Positions 24,210 through 34,746 of a stretch of DNA of 64,000 nucleotides are shown here, piece after piece. Every line of letters starts with the position of its first letter. The stretch's first letter is position 1. The stretch is from Zhongshania aquatica (GTDB lineage Bacteria; Pseudomonadota; Gammaproteobacteria; Pseudomonadales; Spongiibacteraceae). Position numbers and translations under genes: made by a program. The DNA lies in NCBI RefSeq assembly GCF_027257955.1, contig NZ_JANZNQ010000011.1, positions 1-64,000 of the forward strand, read 5' to 3'. A model generated the notes under the pieces. It made no database searches and was not told the DNA's origin. It saw only the letters and a list, made by a program, of their open reading frames with translations.

Positions 24210-25162
24210 TGGGAGCATCTCTAGAGTTTTCATTACCCTTAGCCGCTGATTTTAGTGTCGATGATTTTTTAGCTTTTCACGGCCGCGATAGCGAGCAGGT
24301 GTCAGAACGTATATATACGAAAATCACAGAACACCCTGAAAACATCACAGGTAACTGCATAGATAAAGCAATACTGTGGGACGAGTTTCCCGCTTGCATT
24401 AAACTTTGCTTCACGGCTGATACTGTCCAAGTGTCGCTGAATGTCGATACAGATATTCAGCGAGATACATGGCCCGTGCGCTTAGAGAAGCTTTGCCGTC
24501 GTATGTTGGGTTTGGATCAAGATTTACTCAGTTTTGAAAAACACATTGCAGGTCATAGGGAATTAGCCGGGCTTGTAAGCAAGCACCGAGGATTGCGCGT
24601 ACCACTCTCAGCAAATCCATTTGAAGCGCTTTGTTGGGCGGTGACAGGTCAACAAATTAGCGTTTATGCGGCAGTTTCTATTAGGCGTCGATTTATTCAA
24701 TTGCTCGGAGCGCAGCATTCTGGCGGACTTCTATGCCACCCCGATCCTGCTGCAGTTGCTGGCAGTAATGTTGAGCAACTTCGCCGCGTCGGTTTGTCAT
24801 TGGCAAAGGCGAATGGCCTTATTGCGTTGGCATCTGCTATACAGCAAGAGACCCTGAACTTACCGACGCTTGACGACGGTGTAATACTAGATGAAACGTC
24901 CGCAGATACTATTCGCGGCACCCTGTTGACTATTCGCGGAATAGGACCTTGGACGGTAAATTACGTTTTGCTACGAGGCTTTGGATACTTAGATGGTTCA
25001 CTTCACGGTGATGTTGCCGTTAGGCGAAATTTGCAGTTGCTACTTGGGCAAGAACAGAAAATATCCGCCAGCGAAACCGAACAATGGTTAGCGCAGTTTT
25101 CACCCTGGAGGGCATTGGTGGCGGCGCATCTATGGGCGATGCAAAGCGATGTTACTGACTAG
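24209..25162 (+). CDS. AlkA-like DNA-3-methyladenine glycosylase
   Basis: The 317-residue protein resembles AlkA: an N-terminal beta domain (about 1-110), then the helix-hairpin-helix glycosylase fold with N-P-F-E-A-L-C-W-A-V-T-G-Q-Q-I-S near 136, the HhH T-I-R-G-I-G-P-W-T-V-N-Y near 241-252 and the catalytic Asp in H-G-D-V-A-V (D268). The closing F-S-P-W-R-A-L-V-A-A-H-L-W matches the AlkA C-terminus. It removes alkylated purines from DNA in base excision repair. The GTG start overlaps the previous stop codon by one base. Confidence 0.87.
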   Translation: MGASLEFSLPLAADFSVDDFLAFHGRDSEQVSERIYTKITEHPENITGNCIDKAILWDEFPACIKLCFTADTVQVSLNVDTDIQRDTWPVRLEKLCRRMLGLDQDLLSFEKHIAGHRELAGLVSKHRGLRVPLSANPFEALCWAVTGQQISVYAAVSIRRRFIQLLGAQHSGGLLCHPDPAAVAGSNVEQLRRVGLSLAKANGLIALASAIQQETLNLPTLDDGVILDETSADTIRGTLLTIRGIGPWTVNYVLLRGFGYLDGSLHGDVAVRRNLQLLLGQEQKISASETEQWLAQFSPWRALVAAHLWAMQSDVTD

Positions 25163-25314
25163 TTGAGGGTAGGGATATCAGTTTAATCTGAAGTTTCAAT
25201 ATGTATTTCTATTGTAATTTACTCGATATACCGAGAATTAATACTTAAAATGTGATTTTGGTTGCTGATGGATGTCAGTTCGAATTTTTATCTAAATCAA
25301 AGAAAGGGATTTCA

Positions 25315-26232
25315 ATGAAACCAAAAGTAATTGGCAGTATATTTTTTTGTTTTGCTTCACTGGTCGGCTGTGGAGGTTCCTCTAGCGACAGCTCTGATGT
25401 CAATGGAATCACTTCCAATGGCGGGGCGACTTGTGATCCAGTGGCAACTACGACCGATCGATATTTAGCAACGAGTTATGAGTCCTGTAATGTATCTAGG
25501 AACAGTCTCGTTGGCTTATGGATGATTGTGTCTGATTACCAAATCGACAATGGTAATGTATTTAGGGACAAGCAGCAGCGCGTAGTTATGTCCATCACAG
25601 AATCTGCCGACGGTCTAAATGCGTTTGTATGCAATCGAACCCCCGAGTTTCGCAACTTTCGCTTCTCAAGTGCTGATAGTATTCTTGATATATATGATGA
25701 TTATGCGGAGGCTAGCGTAGAATTATCCATTGAAAGTAACGTGTTAATGAAGGGCGCGCATTATGGTGAGGGCTTTGTTTCGGTTGACAGAAGTTCTGTC
25801 ACCGCTGTGAAAATAAGTAATTCTGTCGCGTTAGCTAAATTAAATCTTGATTACACAATGGATGGCTATTCCTTCAGTGAAGACGATATTCCGATATCTT
25901 GTTTTTCACAGGTCAAAGGGAAAACAGATATTAAAAATCCCGATATTAATTTTGATGCCGACTATATTTATTTTTTCGCTGATGTAAATAACAACGGTTT
26001 TAATGAAGAGGTATTTATCAGTATCGGCGTTCCTGCCATAAGGGAAACCGGTCCAGATTTTGATCTTGATTTTGTTACAAGTAATCAATTTTTTGACAGC
26101 GAAGACGCGGAGAATACTATAATTAGTTATAGCGCCAATTCGAATGATAAAATTTATCTTAGAGTGGACTCAGTTGACGATTTTGAGCCGAATGATTCTG
26201 CTTCTTTAATATTTACCTTTGACATAGACTAA
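25315..26232 (+). CDS. Hypothetical lipoprotein
   Basis: The ATG at 25315 follows AAAGGGA and begins a lipoprotein signal with lipobox L-V-G-C (about residues 15-18), giving 305 residues; the earlier start at 25252 would spoil the signal. A Ser/Asp/Gly linker follows. The rest is beta-rich and acidic with two Cys pairs likely disulfide bonded, and contains D-V-N-N-N-G-F-N-E-E, an EF-hand or calcium-loop-like stretch. No family was recognised. Base composition is more AT-rich than its neighbours, which may indicate a recent arrival. Confidence 0.7.
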   Translation: MKPKVIGSIFFCFASLVGCGGSSSDSSDVNGITSNGGATCDPVATTTDRYLATSYESCNVSRNSLVGLWMIVSDYQIDNGNVFRDKQQRVVMSITESADGLNAFVCNRTPEFRNFRFSSADSILDIYDDYAEASVELSIESNVLMKGAHYGEGFVSVDRSSVTAVKISNSVALAKLNLDYTMDGYSFSEDDIPISCFSQVKGKTDIKNPDINFDADYIYFFADVNNNGFNEEVFISIGVPAIRETGPDFDLDFVTSNQFFDSEDAENTIISYSANSNDKIYLRVDSVDDFEPNDSASLIFTFDID

Positions 26233-26248
26233 TTTGCATAGCTTCATG

Positions 26249-26287
26249 GAATACCTTTAAATTATTCGGTATGTTTTAAAGGTATTC
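26249..26287. terminator. Bidirectional hairpin between lipoprotein gene and liuD
   Basis: A perfect 13-bp stem, GAATACCTTTAAA with TTTAAAGGTATTC, with a 13-nt loop lies in the 75-bp gap between two convergent genes. The A/T-rich inner stem can serve as part of a U-tract on both strands. Confidence 0.65.
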
Positions 26288-26307
26288 TAATCGGCTTTTA
26301 AGTTTAT

Positions 26308-28314
26308 TTATTCACTTCGCTCAAACAGAATTAATTCTGCGCCGCCACTAACTAATTCACCCGCTTGAAAATAAAATACTGTCACTGTGCCATCGGCGGG
26401 GGCGCGAATGGTGTGTTCCATTTTCATCGCTTCCATGATCATAAGTGGCGTTCCCTTGCTAACGATACTGCCGGCGTCTACCAAGTGGCTGACGATGGTT
26501 CCGTTCATGGGAGCAAGCAATTGATTCTCGCCAGCGTCATTACTGTTGTCGCCTAAGTCATGCCCTACAATACTAAAATGGACCGTCCGCGCGTTGCTAA
26601 ATAGGCTATAGCTGCCGTTGTGGGCAGAAACCGTTGCAGTGAGTTTGTGACCGTCGATATTTGCCTTGAGGATACGACCAGCTAAGCTGCCATTCGCGGT
26701 GTAGCTAACATCGCCACTTCGTATGTTGAAAGAAGAATCGGTAGCCGAGTTAACCGTGACTGACACAACGTGTGACTCGTCGCCGATTTTAAGAGTGAAG
26801 CGATGTTCAGCCGCTTGGTTTAGCCGCCAGTTATTGGCGTTGTTCCAAGGTGAATCGCAGTCGCCGCTTGCCTTGGCATATTCGTCTACTCGCTGTTGTT
26901 GAGACAGTGCTAAATATAGGGCGGCGAGAGGTAGGCTGTTTGGATTAACGTCGTACTCCATACCGAGTAAGCTAGCTTCGTTTTTGCCTATAAATCCAGT
27001 ATCAAAATCCGCTGCGGCAAACACGGGGTGGCGACTAATGGTGTGTAGGAAATCGATATTGTTAATCACACCGCTAATTCGATATTGCTTTAACGCTGTG
27101 CTGAGACGTCTCAACGCTGCGTCGCGGTCTGTGTCCCACACGATGAGTTTGGCAATCATCGGGTCATAGAACACACTGACTTCGTCGCCTTCGCGCACGC
27201 CGGTATCAACACGAACATGGTCAGACTCAGTCGGCGTTTCTAGAAAGTGCAAGGTGCCGGTTTGCGGAAGAAATTCATTGTCTGGATCTTCCGCGTATAT
27301 ACGAGCTTCAATGGCATGACCGCGAATCTGTAATTCTTCTTGCTTCAAGGGTAGCGCGCCGTCGGCGGCTACCTGAAGCTGCCAATCGACTAAATCTAAT
27401 CCGGTGATCATTTCTGTAACGGGATGTTCTACCTGCAGACGGGTATTCATTTCCATAAAGTAGAAGCTGCCGTCACTGTCTAGCAGAAATTCGACGGTGC
27501 CTGCACCAACGTAATCGATTGCCTGTGCTGCGCGTACTGCGGCGTTACCCATAGCGCTGCGTAATGACTCGCTTAAACCGGGTGCGGGTGCTTCTTCAAT
27601 GACCTTTTGGTGGCGGCGTTGAATTGAGCAGTCGCGTTCAAAGAGGTAAACCGCGTTGCCGTGGCTGTCGCAAAAAACTTGTATTTCAATATGGCGGGGC
27701 TGAGTGAGATATTTCTCAACCAACATGGTGTCGTCGCCAAAGCCATTAAGTGCTTCGCGCTTTGCCGCTTGCAGGGCGCTGTCGAATTCCTCGGCGCTCC
27801 ATACTTGGCGCATACCTTTGCCGCCGCCACCCGCAGTGGCTTTAAGTAGCACTGGGTAGCCCATGTCGTTTGCGGCTTTGCGAATTATTTCTGGGTTTTG
27901 GTCATCGCCGTGATAGCCGGGCACCAGTGGAACACCGGCTTTTTCCATGATTTGTTTGGCGGCCGACTTTGATCCCATCGCAACGATGGCGCTGGTTGGT
28001 GGCCCAATAAATACGATATTTTCCGCTGCGCAGCGGCGGCAGAATTCGGCGTTTTCAGATAAGAATCCGTAGCCGGGGTGAATGGCCTGCGCGCCGGTTA
28101 CGAGGGCTGCGTCAATTATTTTATCGACATCTAAATAGGACTCCCGCGCTGGAGATGCACCTATGTAGATAGCCTCGTCTGCCATGCTAACGTGTAGCGC
28201 ATTGCGGTCAGCATCGCTGTATACAGCAACAGTAAGAATGCCCATTTTGCGGGCGGTTTTAATTACGCGGCAGGCGATTTCACCACGGTTTGCAATTAAT
28301 ATTTTATCAAACAT
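26308..28314 (-). CDS. liuD: 3-methylcrotonyl-CoA carboxylase alpha (biotin) subunit
   Basis: The 668-residue protein fuses a biotin carboxylase (I-L-I-A-N-R-G-E-I-A-C-R-V, A-G-G-G-G-K-G-M near 160, M-N-T-R-L-Q-V-E-H-P near 290), a linker domain and a biotinyl domain with E-A-M-K-M-E, biotin on about K631. With the beta subunit it carboxylates 3-methylcrotonyl-CoA to 3-methylglutaconyl-CoA in leucine degradation. Neighbouring liuB and liuA fix the substrate assignment; on sequence alone other acyl-CoA carboxylases would be possible. It is last in the liu transcription unit, 83 bp after liuB. Confidence 0.92.
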   Translation of the reverse strand: MFDKILIANRGEIACRVIKTARKMGILTVAVYSDADRNALHVSMADEAIYIGASPARESYLDVDKIIDAALVTGAQAIHPGYGFLSENAEFCRRCAAENIVFIGPPTSAIVAMGSKSAAKQIMEKAGVPLVPGYHGDDQNPEIIRKAANDMGYPVLLKATAGGGGKGMRQVWSAEEFDSALQAAKREALNGFGDDTMLVEKYLTQPRHIEIQVFCDSHGNAVYLFERDCSIQRRHQKVIEEAPAPGLSESLRSAMGNAAVRAAQAIDYVGAGTVEFLLDSDGSFYFMEMNTRLQVEHPVTEMITGLDLVDWQLQVAADGALPLKQEELQIRGHAIEARIYAEDPDNEFLPQTGTLHFLETPTESDHVRVDTGVREGDEVSVFYDPMIAKLIVWDTDRDAALRRLSTALKQYRISGVINNIDFLHTISRHPVFAAADFDTGFIGKNEASLLGMEYDVNPNSLPLAALYLALSQQQRVDEYAKASGDCDSPWNNANNWRLNQAAEHRFTLKIGDESHVVSVTVNSATDSSFNIRSGDVSYTANGSLAGRILKANIDGHKLTATVSAHNGSYSLFSNARTVHFSIVGHDLGDNSNDAGENQLLAPMNGTIVSHLVDAGSIVSKGTPLMIMEAMKMEHTIRAPADGTVTVFYFQAGELVSGGAELILFERSE

Positions 28315-28397
28315 GTTTCTGCTTCCTGGGTGCTACCCGAATTTGTTTTTCACAGTTACGCTATTGCGAATGCGGATACTTGGCGTTGTGGCAGTTA

Positions 28398-30005
<1,608 letters not shown>

Positions 30006-30068
30006 GTTCGCGGTGCCTATAACTATTTAATTTAGTTTTCGAATCCAATTAACGGCTTTTCACTTTGC

Positions 30069-31238
30069 TTACTGTGTTTCTTTGAAAAGTTCACGGCCAA
30101 TCAGCATGCGTCTTATTTCAGAGGTGCCAGCGCCAATCTCATAAAGCTTGGCGTCACGCAATAAACGGCCCGTGGGGAATTCGTTGGTGTAGCCATTGCC
30201 GCCCAGGGCTTGAATTGCTTGTAAGGCCATTTGGGTGGCGCGTTCTGCGGTATACAAAATAACCGCAGCGGCGTCTTTGCGACTGGCTTCGCCTCGGTCA
30301 CAGGCCTTAGCAACTGTATAGAGATAGGCGCGGCTGGCATTTAACTCGGTATACATGTCTGCCAATTTGCCCTGCATCAATTGGAATTCGCCGATGCTTT
30401 GGCCAAACTGTTTACGGTCGTGGAGATAGGGGATCACCACGTCGAGGCAGGCTTGCATGATGCCGGTGGGGCCGCCTGACAATACGGTGCGTTCAAAGTC
30501 GAGGCCGCTCATCAGTACTTTAACGCCGTCGCCTTCATTGCCAAGTATGTTTTCTGCTGGGACTTTGCAATTATCAAACACTAATTCGCAGGTGTTTGAA
30601 CCGCGCATCCCCAGTTTGTCGAGCTTGGGTGAGCGGCTAAAGCCGGGGTAATCGCGCTCGACAATAAAGGCCGTAATGCCGCGTGGGCCGCCATGGATGT
30701 CGGTCTTTGCATAGATCACATAGGTGTGGGCATCGGGGCCGTTGGTGATCCACATTTTATTGCCGTTCAGTACATAGTGGTCGCCGTCTTTATCGGCTCG
30801 CAGTTTCATGCTGACAACGTCTGAACCGGCATTGGGCTCAGACATGGCCAATGCGCCAATATGCTCGCCGGAGCATAGCTTGGGCAGATATTTTTCGCGC
30901 TGGCGGTCGTTGCCGTTCTTGAAAATTTGGTTAACGCACAAGTTTGAATGCGCGCCGTAAGACAGGCCGACAGATGCAGAGGCGCGGCTGATTTCTTCCA
31001 TTGCAATCACGTGGGCTAAGTAGCCCATGTCACTGCCGCCATATTGTTCTGACACGGTGATGCCAAGCAGACCCATGTCACCCATTTTTCGCCACAGGTC
31101 CATCGGGAAGGCGTTGTCTTTATCGATACTCTCTGCGCGGGGCGCAATTTCTTGTTGAGCGAATTGGCGGGTGGCATCCCGCAACATTTCAATCTCTTCA
31201 CCGAGGCCGAAATTCAATGTGGGGTAAGACGTGCTCAT
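30069..31238 (-). CDS. liuA: Isovaleryl-CoA dehydrogenase
   Basis: The 389-residue ACAD matches isovaleryl-CoA dehydrogenase: [10 protein letters not shown] near 131, K-M-W-I-T-N-G near 161, and the diagnostic S-G-L-D-F-E-R, where E249 is the helix-G catalytic base, with [13 protein letters not shown] at the C-terminus. It oxidises isovaleryl-CoA to 3-methylcrotonyl-CoA, the step before LiuBD. It follows the MerR regulator gene by 32 bp. Confidence 0.95.
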   Translation of the reverse strand: MSTSYPTLNFGLGEEIEMLRDATRQFAQQEIAPRAESIDKDNAFPMDLWRKMGDMGLLGITVSEQYGGSDMGYLAHVIAMEEISRASASVGLSYGAHSNLCVNQIFKNGNDRQREKYLPKLCSGEHIGALAMSEPNAGSDVVSMKLRADKDGDHYVLNGNKMWITNGPDAHTYVIYAKTDIHGGPRGITAFIVERDYPGFSRSPKLDKLGMRGSNTCELVFDNCKVPAENILGNEGDGVKVLMSGLDFERTVLSGGPTGIMQACLDVVIPYLHDRKQFGQSIGEFQLMQGKLADMYTELNASRAYLYTVAKACDRGEASRKDAAAVILYTAERATQMALQAIQALGGNGYTNEFPTGRLLRDAKLYEIGAGTSEIRRMLIGRELFKETQ

Positions 31239-31270
31239 GGTGTTGTCCTTTGAATTGCTGAAAATGTGAG

Positions 31271-31675
31271 TTAGAAATTCTTCTTATTCATTTCATCTAA
31301 TGCTTCTTGGCAGCGATCTTCCGCTTCGTTCAATTCGTAAATCATGTCTTCAAGATCCTGTAGCTGCTGCTTGAGTTGTTCTTTTAACAGGCGGCGACGT
31401 TCACGTATTTTTTCAATGAGTTTGATGAGCTGAGGACTGTTGTCATGCTCGGGGTCGTACATCTCGATAATGTCTTTACTGTCTTCGAGCGAGAGGCCCA
31501 AGCGTTTGCCGCGCAAAATGAGTTTTAGCTTGATGCGGTCGGCTGCGCTGTAAATTCGAGTTTGGCCGTCGCGCAGGGGCGTGAGTAGGCCTTTTTCTTC
31601 GTAAAAGCGAATGGTACGGGTCGTAACGTCAAAATCTGACGCCAAATCCGAGATGGTGTAAGTCTTGTCAGCCAT
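31271..31675 (-). CDS. liuR: MerR-family regulator of leucine catabolism
   Basis: The 134-residue protein has an N-terminal MerR HTH ([26 protein letters not shown]) and a long coiled-coil C-terminus (about 75-125) without metal-binding cysteines in the usual positions. As first gene of liuRABD it matches LiuR, which controls branched-chain amino acid degradation in many proteobacteria. The effector is thought to be an acyl-CoA intermediate. Confidence 0.92.
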   Translation of the reverse strand: MADKTYTISDLASDFDVTTRTIRFYEEKGLLTPLRDGQTRIYSAADRIKLKLILRGKRLGLSLEDSKDIIEMYDPEHDNSPQLIKLIEKIRERRRLLKEQLKQQLQDLEDMIYELNEAEDRCQEALDEMNKKNF

Positions 31676-31814
31676 GGTTGCGGCTACCCTGCGATATCGA
31701 ATGCGTCAACCCTATCTGCAGTTTACGTTAACGTCAACATGTTTTAGCCAACGGTTCTGTTAATTAGGTGGCTTTATTGCAGGCTTTTTCTTTGGCGATG
31801 AGCGGAGAGAAGTA

Positions 31815-31854
31815 GCTCTGTGTCAGCGATATCAAGGTATTACTGACACAGAGC
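31815..31854. terminator. 12-bp perfect hairpin beyond the P450 gene
   Basis: GCTCTGTGTCAG and CTGACACAGAGC pair perfectly over a 16-nt loop, 28 bp past the P450 stop. It lies between the P450 gene's end and the liuR promoter. It has no U-tract and may be a 3' hairpin or an operator. Confidence 0.45.
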
Positions 31855-31882
31855 GAGGTGTTATCTATGAGCTATCGAGGTA

Positions 31883-33241
31883 CTACCTCGCCGTAATTGT
31901 TACCGGTAAACCGTCGGTGGGGAAGGAGATGGGCACCGCATTGTATTTCATTTGGTAGCCGGGCTTGGTGCTGATCTTGTAGTTGCGAAGCAAGTGGAAC
32001 ATAAACAACTTAACCTGCATTTCCGCAAAGTTTAAGCCTATGCATTTATGGCCGCCGCCGCCAAAAGGTATCCACTGGTATAGATGCCGTTTGTGTTCGG
32101 CGCGTTCAGCGGAAAAGCGTTCGGGGTCAAACTTGGTCGGTTCGCTCCACCATTCTTCCATGTAGTGGGTGAACAGTGGCGAGATACCAATGCCGGTATT
32201 GGCGGGCAGGGTGTAACCCATAATTTCGGTTTCTTTAATTAAACGACGCGGAATGGCAGGCACGGGCGGGTACATGCGCAGCGCTTCTTTCATTACTAAA
32301 GCGGCTTTATCTAATTTTGGTAGATCGTCATAGTTAAGGTGATCGCCGTCAATCTGTTTGCATTCTTCGTAAAGAATATCTTGCCACTCTGGGTTTTTAG
32401 CCAGTGCATAAATGATTGAACACAATGTACTGGTGGTAGTGTCGTGGGCGGCGAATAACAAAAATATGGTGTGATCGCGCACTGCTTCATTACTTAGCGT
32501 ATTGCCGTCTTCGTCCTTGGCATGACAAAACTGCGAGAAAAAGTCGCTACTCTCGGTGGCACGTTTTGCTTCAATATGCTTTTCAATAAAGTTCTTGAGC
32601 GTTTTGCGGCCATTCAAGCCTTTCTGCCATGTTGTGCCCGGAATGGGGAGTTTAACAACCGCCATTGAGGCTTCCATTGCATGAAGAAAACCTTTGTTGA
32701 TGGCGTCTGCCTCGCCACCCATTTTTACGCCCATAAAAACCTGGGCGGCAACGTCTAGCAACAGTGATTTAATACTGTCTTTGAAGCCGAATTCAGCATT
32801 TTTAGGAAAGTCCGCTACTCCTTCGCGCATGCGAGGATTCATGTCATCGAGATAGCCTTGGAGGGCATCTTTTTTAAAGGCGGCTTGGAGTATGCGTCGA
32901 TGAAAACGGTGCTCGTCGAAATCTCGTAACATGAGTCCGTCTGGGAAAAGTTTATCTAGAATCGGGTCCCAGGCTTTTTTACTGGAGAAAATCTTTCCGC
33001 TATCTTTCAGAACCAGCTCATTGGCCTCTGGCCCCAGCAGTGCAATGGATCTTTGCAGCAGGGCGTTGTTACGGAAAATTGGACCATAGAGCTTATGCTT
33101 GCGAGTGACAAGACCTAAATAGTCTGTCAGGAATTCAACAGTATCACCAAGAATGGGCAGTGCGCCTTTGTCGCCAGGGACATGATTTATATCGTCTGTC
33201 GATTTGCGCGGTAGGTCTAAATAATCAGTTGATGCTTTCAT
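31883..33241 (-). CDS. Cytochrome P450
   Basis: The 452-residue protein has the I-helix oxygen-activation motif A-A-H-D-T-T-T, the K-helix E-A-L-R in K-E-A-L-R-M-Y-P-P and the heme-ligand loop F-G-G-G-G-H-K-C-I-G with C400. It has no membrane anchor. The longer form and K-C-I-G loop place it nearer CYP120/CYP51-like enzymes than the short bacterial CYP125/CYP142 sterol hydroxylases. It is 18 bp downstream of a TetR regulator gene, so substrate-induced control is likely. No dedicated ferredoxin gene is nearby. Confidence 0.92.
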   Translation of the reverse strand: MKASTDYLDLPRKSTDDINHVPGDKGALPILGDTVEFLTDYLGLVTRKHKLYGPIFRNNALLQRSIALLGPEANELVLKDSGKIFSSKKAWDPILDKLFPDGLMLRDFDEHRFHRRILQAAFKKDALQGYLDDMNPRMREGVADFPKNAEFGFKDSIKSLLLDVAAQVFMGVKMGGEADAINKGFLHAMEASMAVVKLPIPGTTWQKGLNGRKTLKNFIEKHIEAKRATESSDFFSQFCHAKDEDGNTLSNEAVRDHTIFLLFAAHDTTTSTLCSIIYALAKNPEWQDILYEECKQIDGDHLNYDDLPKLDKAALVMKEALRMYPPVPAIPRRLIKETEIMGYTLPANTGIGISPLFTHYMEEWWSEPTKFDPERFSAERAEHKRHLYQWIPFGGGGHKCIGLNFAEMQVKLFMFHLLRNYKISTKPGYQMKYNAVPISFPTDGLPVTITAR

Positions 33242-33259
33242 CTAGGGTCTCCGTTTTTG

Positions 33260-33913
33260 TTATTTGCGCCAGCCGTGAAACAGCAGGTCTATGGATTGTT
33301 GAATATGGGTTTCTACAAACTCGGGAGCTAATTCGGTTTTACCCGTTAAGCGTTGATAAAACGGTAATTGAACGACTGGAGCGGTGGCAGACTGAACCAC
33401 AAAAAATAATGTCTCGATGGGCATGTCTTTGATAATGCCTAGCTCATCGACTTTGCCGACCATGTCACTAATAAGCTGCCATGCGGGTTCAAAATAGTGT
33501 TTATGAATATAACTGAGTCGCGGCCCTTCGCGCAGCGATTCCTGCTGGCAAATATGGTAGAGCGCAGGGTGTTCAAACGCGCTTCGGATATACACCGCAA
33601 TAGCTTCCTTCAATGCATCGAGTTCATTTTGACCTTCATCAATATGTTGAAGCGCCTCTAATACTTTGGCTGTGGTTGCACCACACAATCTATCAACCAC
33701 CGCCTGCCACAGCTGTTCCTTTGAATTGAAGTAGTGGTGAAAAAAGGTGTAGCTAACATTCAACTCGTCCTGCAGCTTGCGCAGGGACACGCCGTCATAG
33801 CCGTCACGGGCGAAGATATCCGCCGATGCATCAAGCAGTTGTTCGATGGACAGGGCAGGCGCTTCGCTCTTCTTGGGGCGGCCGCGTTTTCTGGGGGCTG
33901 GGCTAATATTCAT
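33260..33913 (-). CDS. TetR/AcrR-family regulator
   Basis: The 217-residue protein begins with a basic A-P-R-K-R-G-R-P-K-K tail and a TetR HTH (A-S-A-D-I-F-A-R-D-G-Y-D-G-V-S-L-R-K-L then V-S-Y-T-F-F-H-H-Y-F). The C-terminal ligand domain is generic. It precedes the P450 gene in one operon. A 40-bp perfect palindrome 32-71 bp upstream of its ATG is the obvious operator, so it probably represses itself and the P450 until a hydrophobic ligand binds. Confidence 0.9.
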   Translation of the reverse strand: MNISPAPRKRGRPKKSEAPALSIEQLLDASADIFARDGYDGVSLRKLQDELNVSYTFFHHYFNSKEQLWQAVVDRLCGATTAKVLEALQHIDEGQNELDALKEAIAVYIRSAFEHPALYHICQQESLREGPRLSYIHKHYFEPAWQLISDMVGKVDELGIIKDMPIETLFFVVQSATAPVVQLPFYQRLTGKTELAPEFVETHIQQSIDLLFHGWRK

Positions 33914-33944
33914 AGTTTAGTGTTCATGGGCTAAGGCTGGTTGC

Positions 33945-33984
33945 GCTCACTCAATATTAAACATCTGTTTAATATTGAGTGAGC
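33945..33984. promoter_or_regulatory. 40-bp perfect palindrome, probable TetR operator
   Basis: GCTCACTCAATATTAAACA (33945-33963) is followed by TC and its exact inverse complement (33966-33984): 19-bp arms with a 2-bp centre. It lies just upstream of the TetR-P450 operon in the gap to the divergent DUF486 gene. The length and tight symmetry suit two TetR dimers or one large site. It is AT-rich and has no U-tract, so it is not a terminator. Confidence 0.75.
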
Positions 33985-34211
33985 TATCGCTTGGCGTCAA
34001 GTTAAATTGTGTGAGGTGGTTAAAATTGCCACTGGAAATGTCCGTGGTTAGTCGCTTTGCTGATGGCTAATACCCAGATTGGAACAGTTTATTCCGCGGC
34101 GTTTTTTATCTGTCGCACAGGCGGATATTAGGTTTCGGAACCGAGTTCAGAGCCAAGTTGTCGAAGCGGAATCTGGCTTCGGCGCCCTTATTCTTTCTAT
34201 AGTGAGATATC

Positions 34212-34562
34212 ATGCCACCCGTACTCATTTCGATATGTTTGTTACTTTGCAGCAATGTATTTATGACATTCGCGTGGTATGCACATCTCAAAGAGATGAA
34301 TAATAAACCGTGGATCATTGCCGCGCTGGTTAGTTGGGGAATCGCATTATTTGAGTACCTATTTCAGGTTCCTGCAAATAGAATCGGTTTTACTGTGTTG
34401 AGCGTTGGTCAGCTAAAGGTTATTCAAGAGGTGATTACGTTAACGGTATTTGTTCCGTTTTCAGTGATGTATCTCAAGGAACCGCTCAAGCTTGATTATC
34501 TATGGGCGGGTCTATGCCTTGTTGGAGCGGTGTATTTTATTTTTAGAAGCAAGTTTGCATAG
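34212..34562 (+). CDS. DMT-superfamily small membrane protein (DUF486)
   Basis: The 116-residue protein has four hydrophobic segments (about 5-22, 33-50, 68-88, 93-112) and the DUF486 signatures M-T-F-A-W-Y-A-H-L-K, F-E-Y-L-F-Q-V-P-A-N-R-I-G and L-K-V-I-Q-E-V-I-T-L. It belongs to the small multidrug-resistance-like fold group, function unassigned. It stands alone, divergent from the TetR gene, and its promoter may overlap the TetR palindrome. Confidence 0.88.
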   Translation: MPPVLISICLLLCSNVFMTFAWYAHLKEMNNKPWIIAALVSWGIALFEYLFQVPANRIGFTVLSVGQLKVIQEVITLTVFVPFSVMYLKEPLKLDYLWAGLCLVGAVYFIFRSKFA

Positions 34563-34746
34563 TTATACTTTGCGATTCGAGCTTGCCTGAAAAGACATTC
34601 GGATTAGAGAGATAGCGCGTTTCACTTCGTTTTTATCTGTAGCTACAATGGGATTTTAGATCGATTTAGAGTAGTAAATAGGCTGTTATTACACGATTTT
34701 ACCTTAATCCATAACTCGCGTTAAATTATCTAAGAATGGTGTTTTT

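Noticed and set aside
31883-33241. P450 as a CYP125/CYP142-type cholesterol C26-hydroxylase
   Set aside because: The heme-loop and overall length look more like CYP120/CYP51-type enzymes; the sterol link rests only on the neighbouring cluster.
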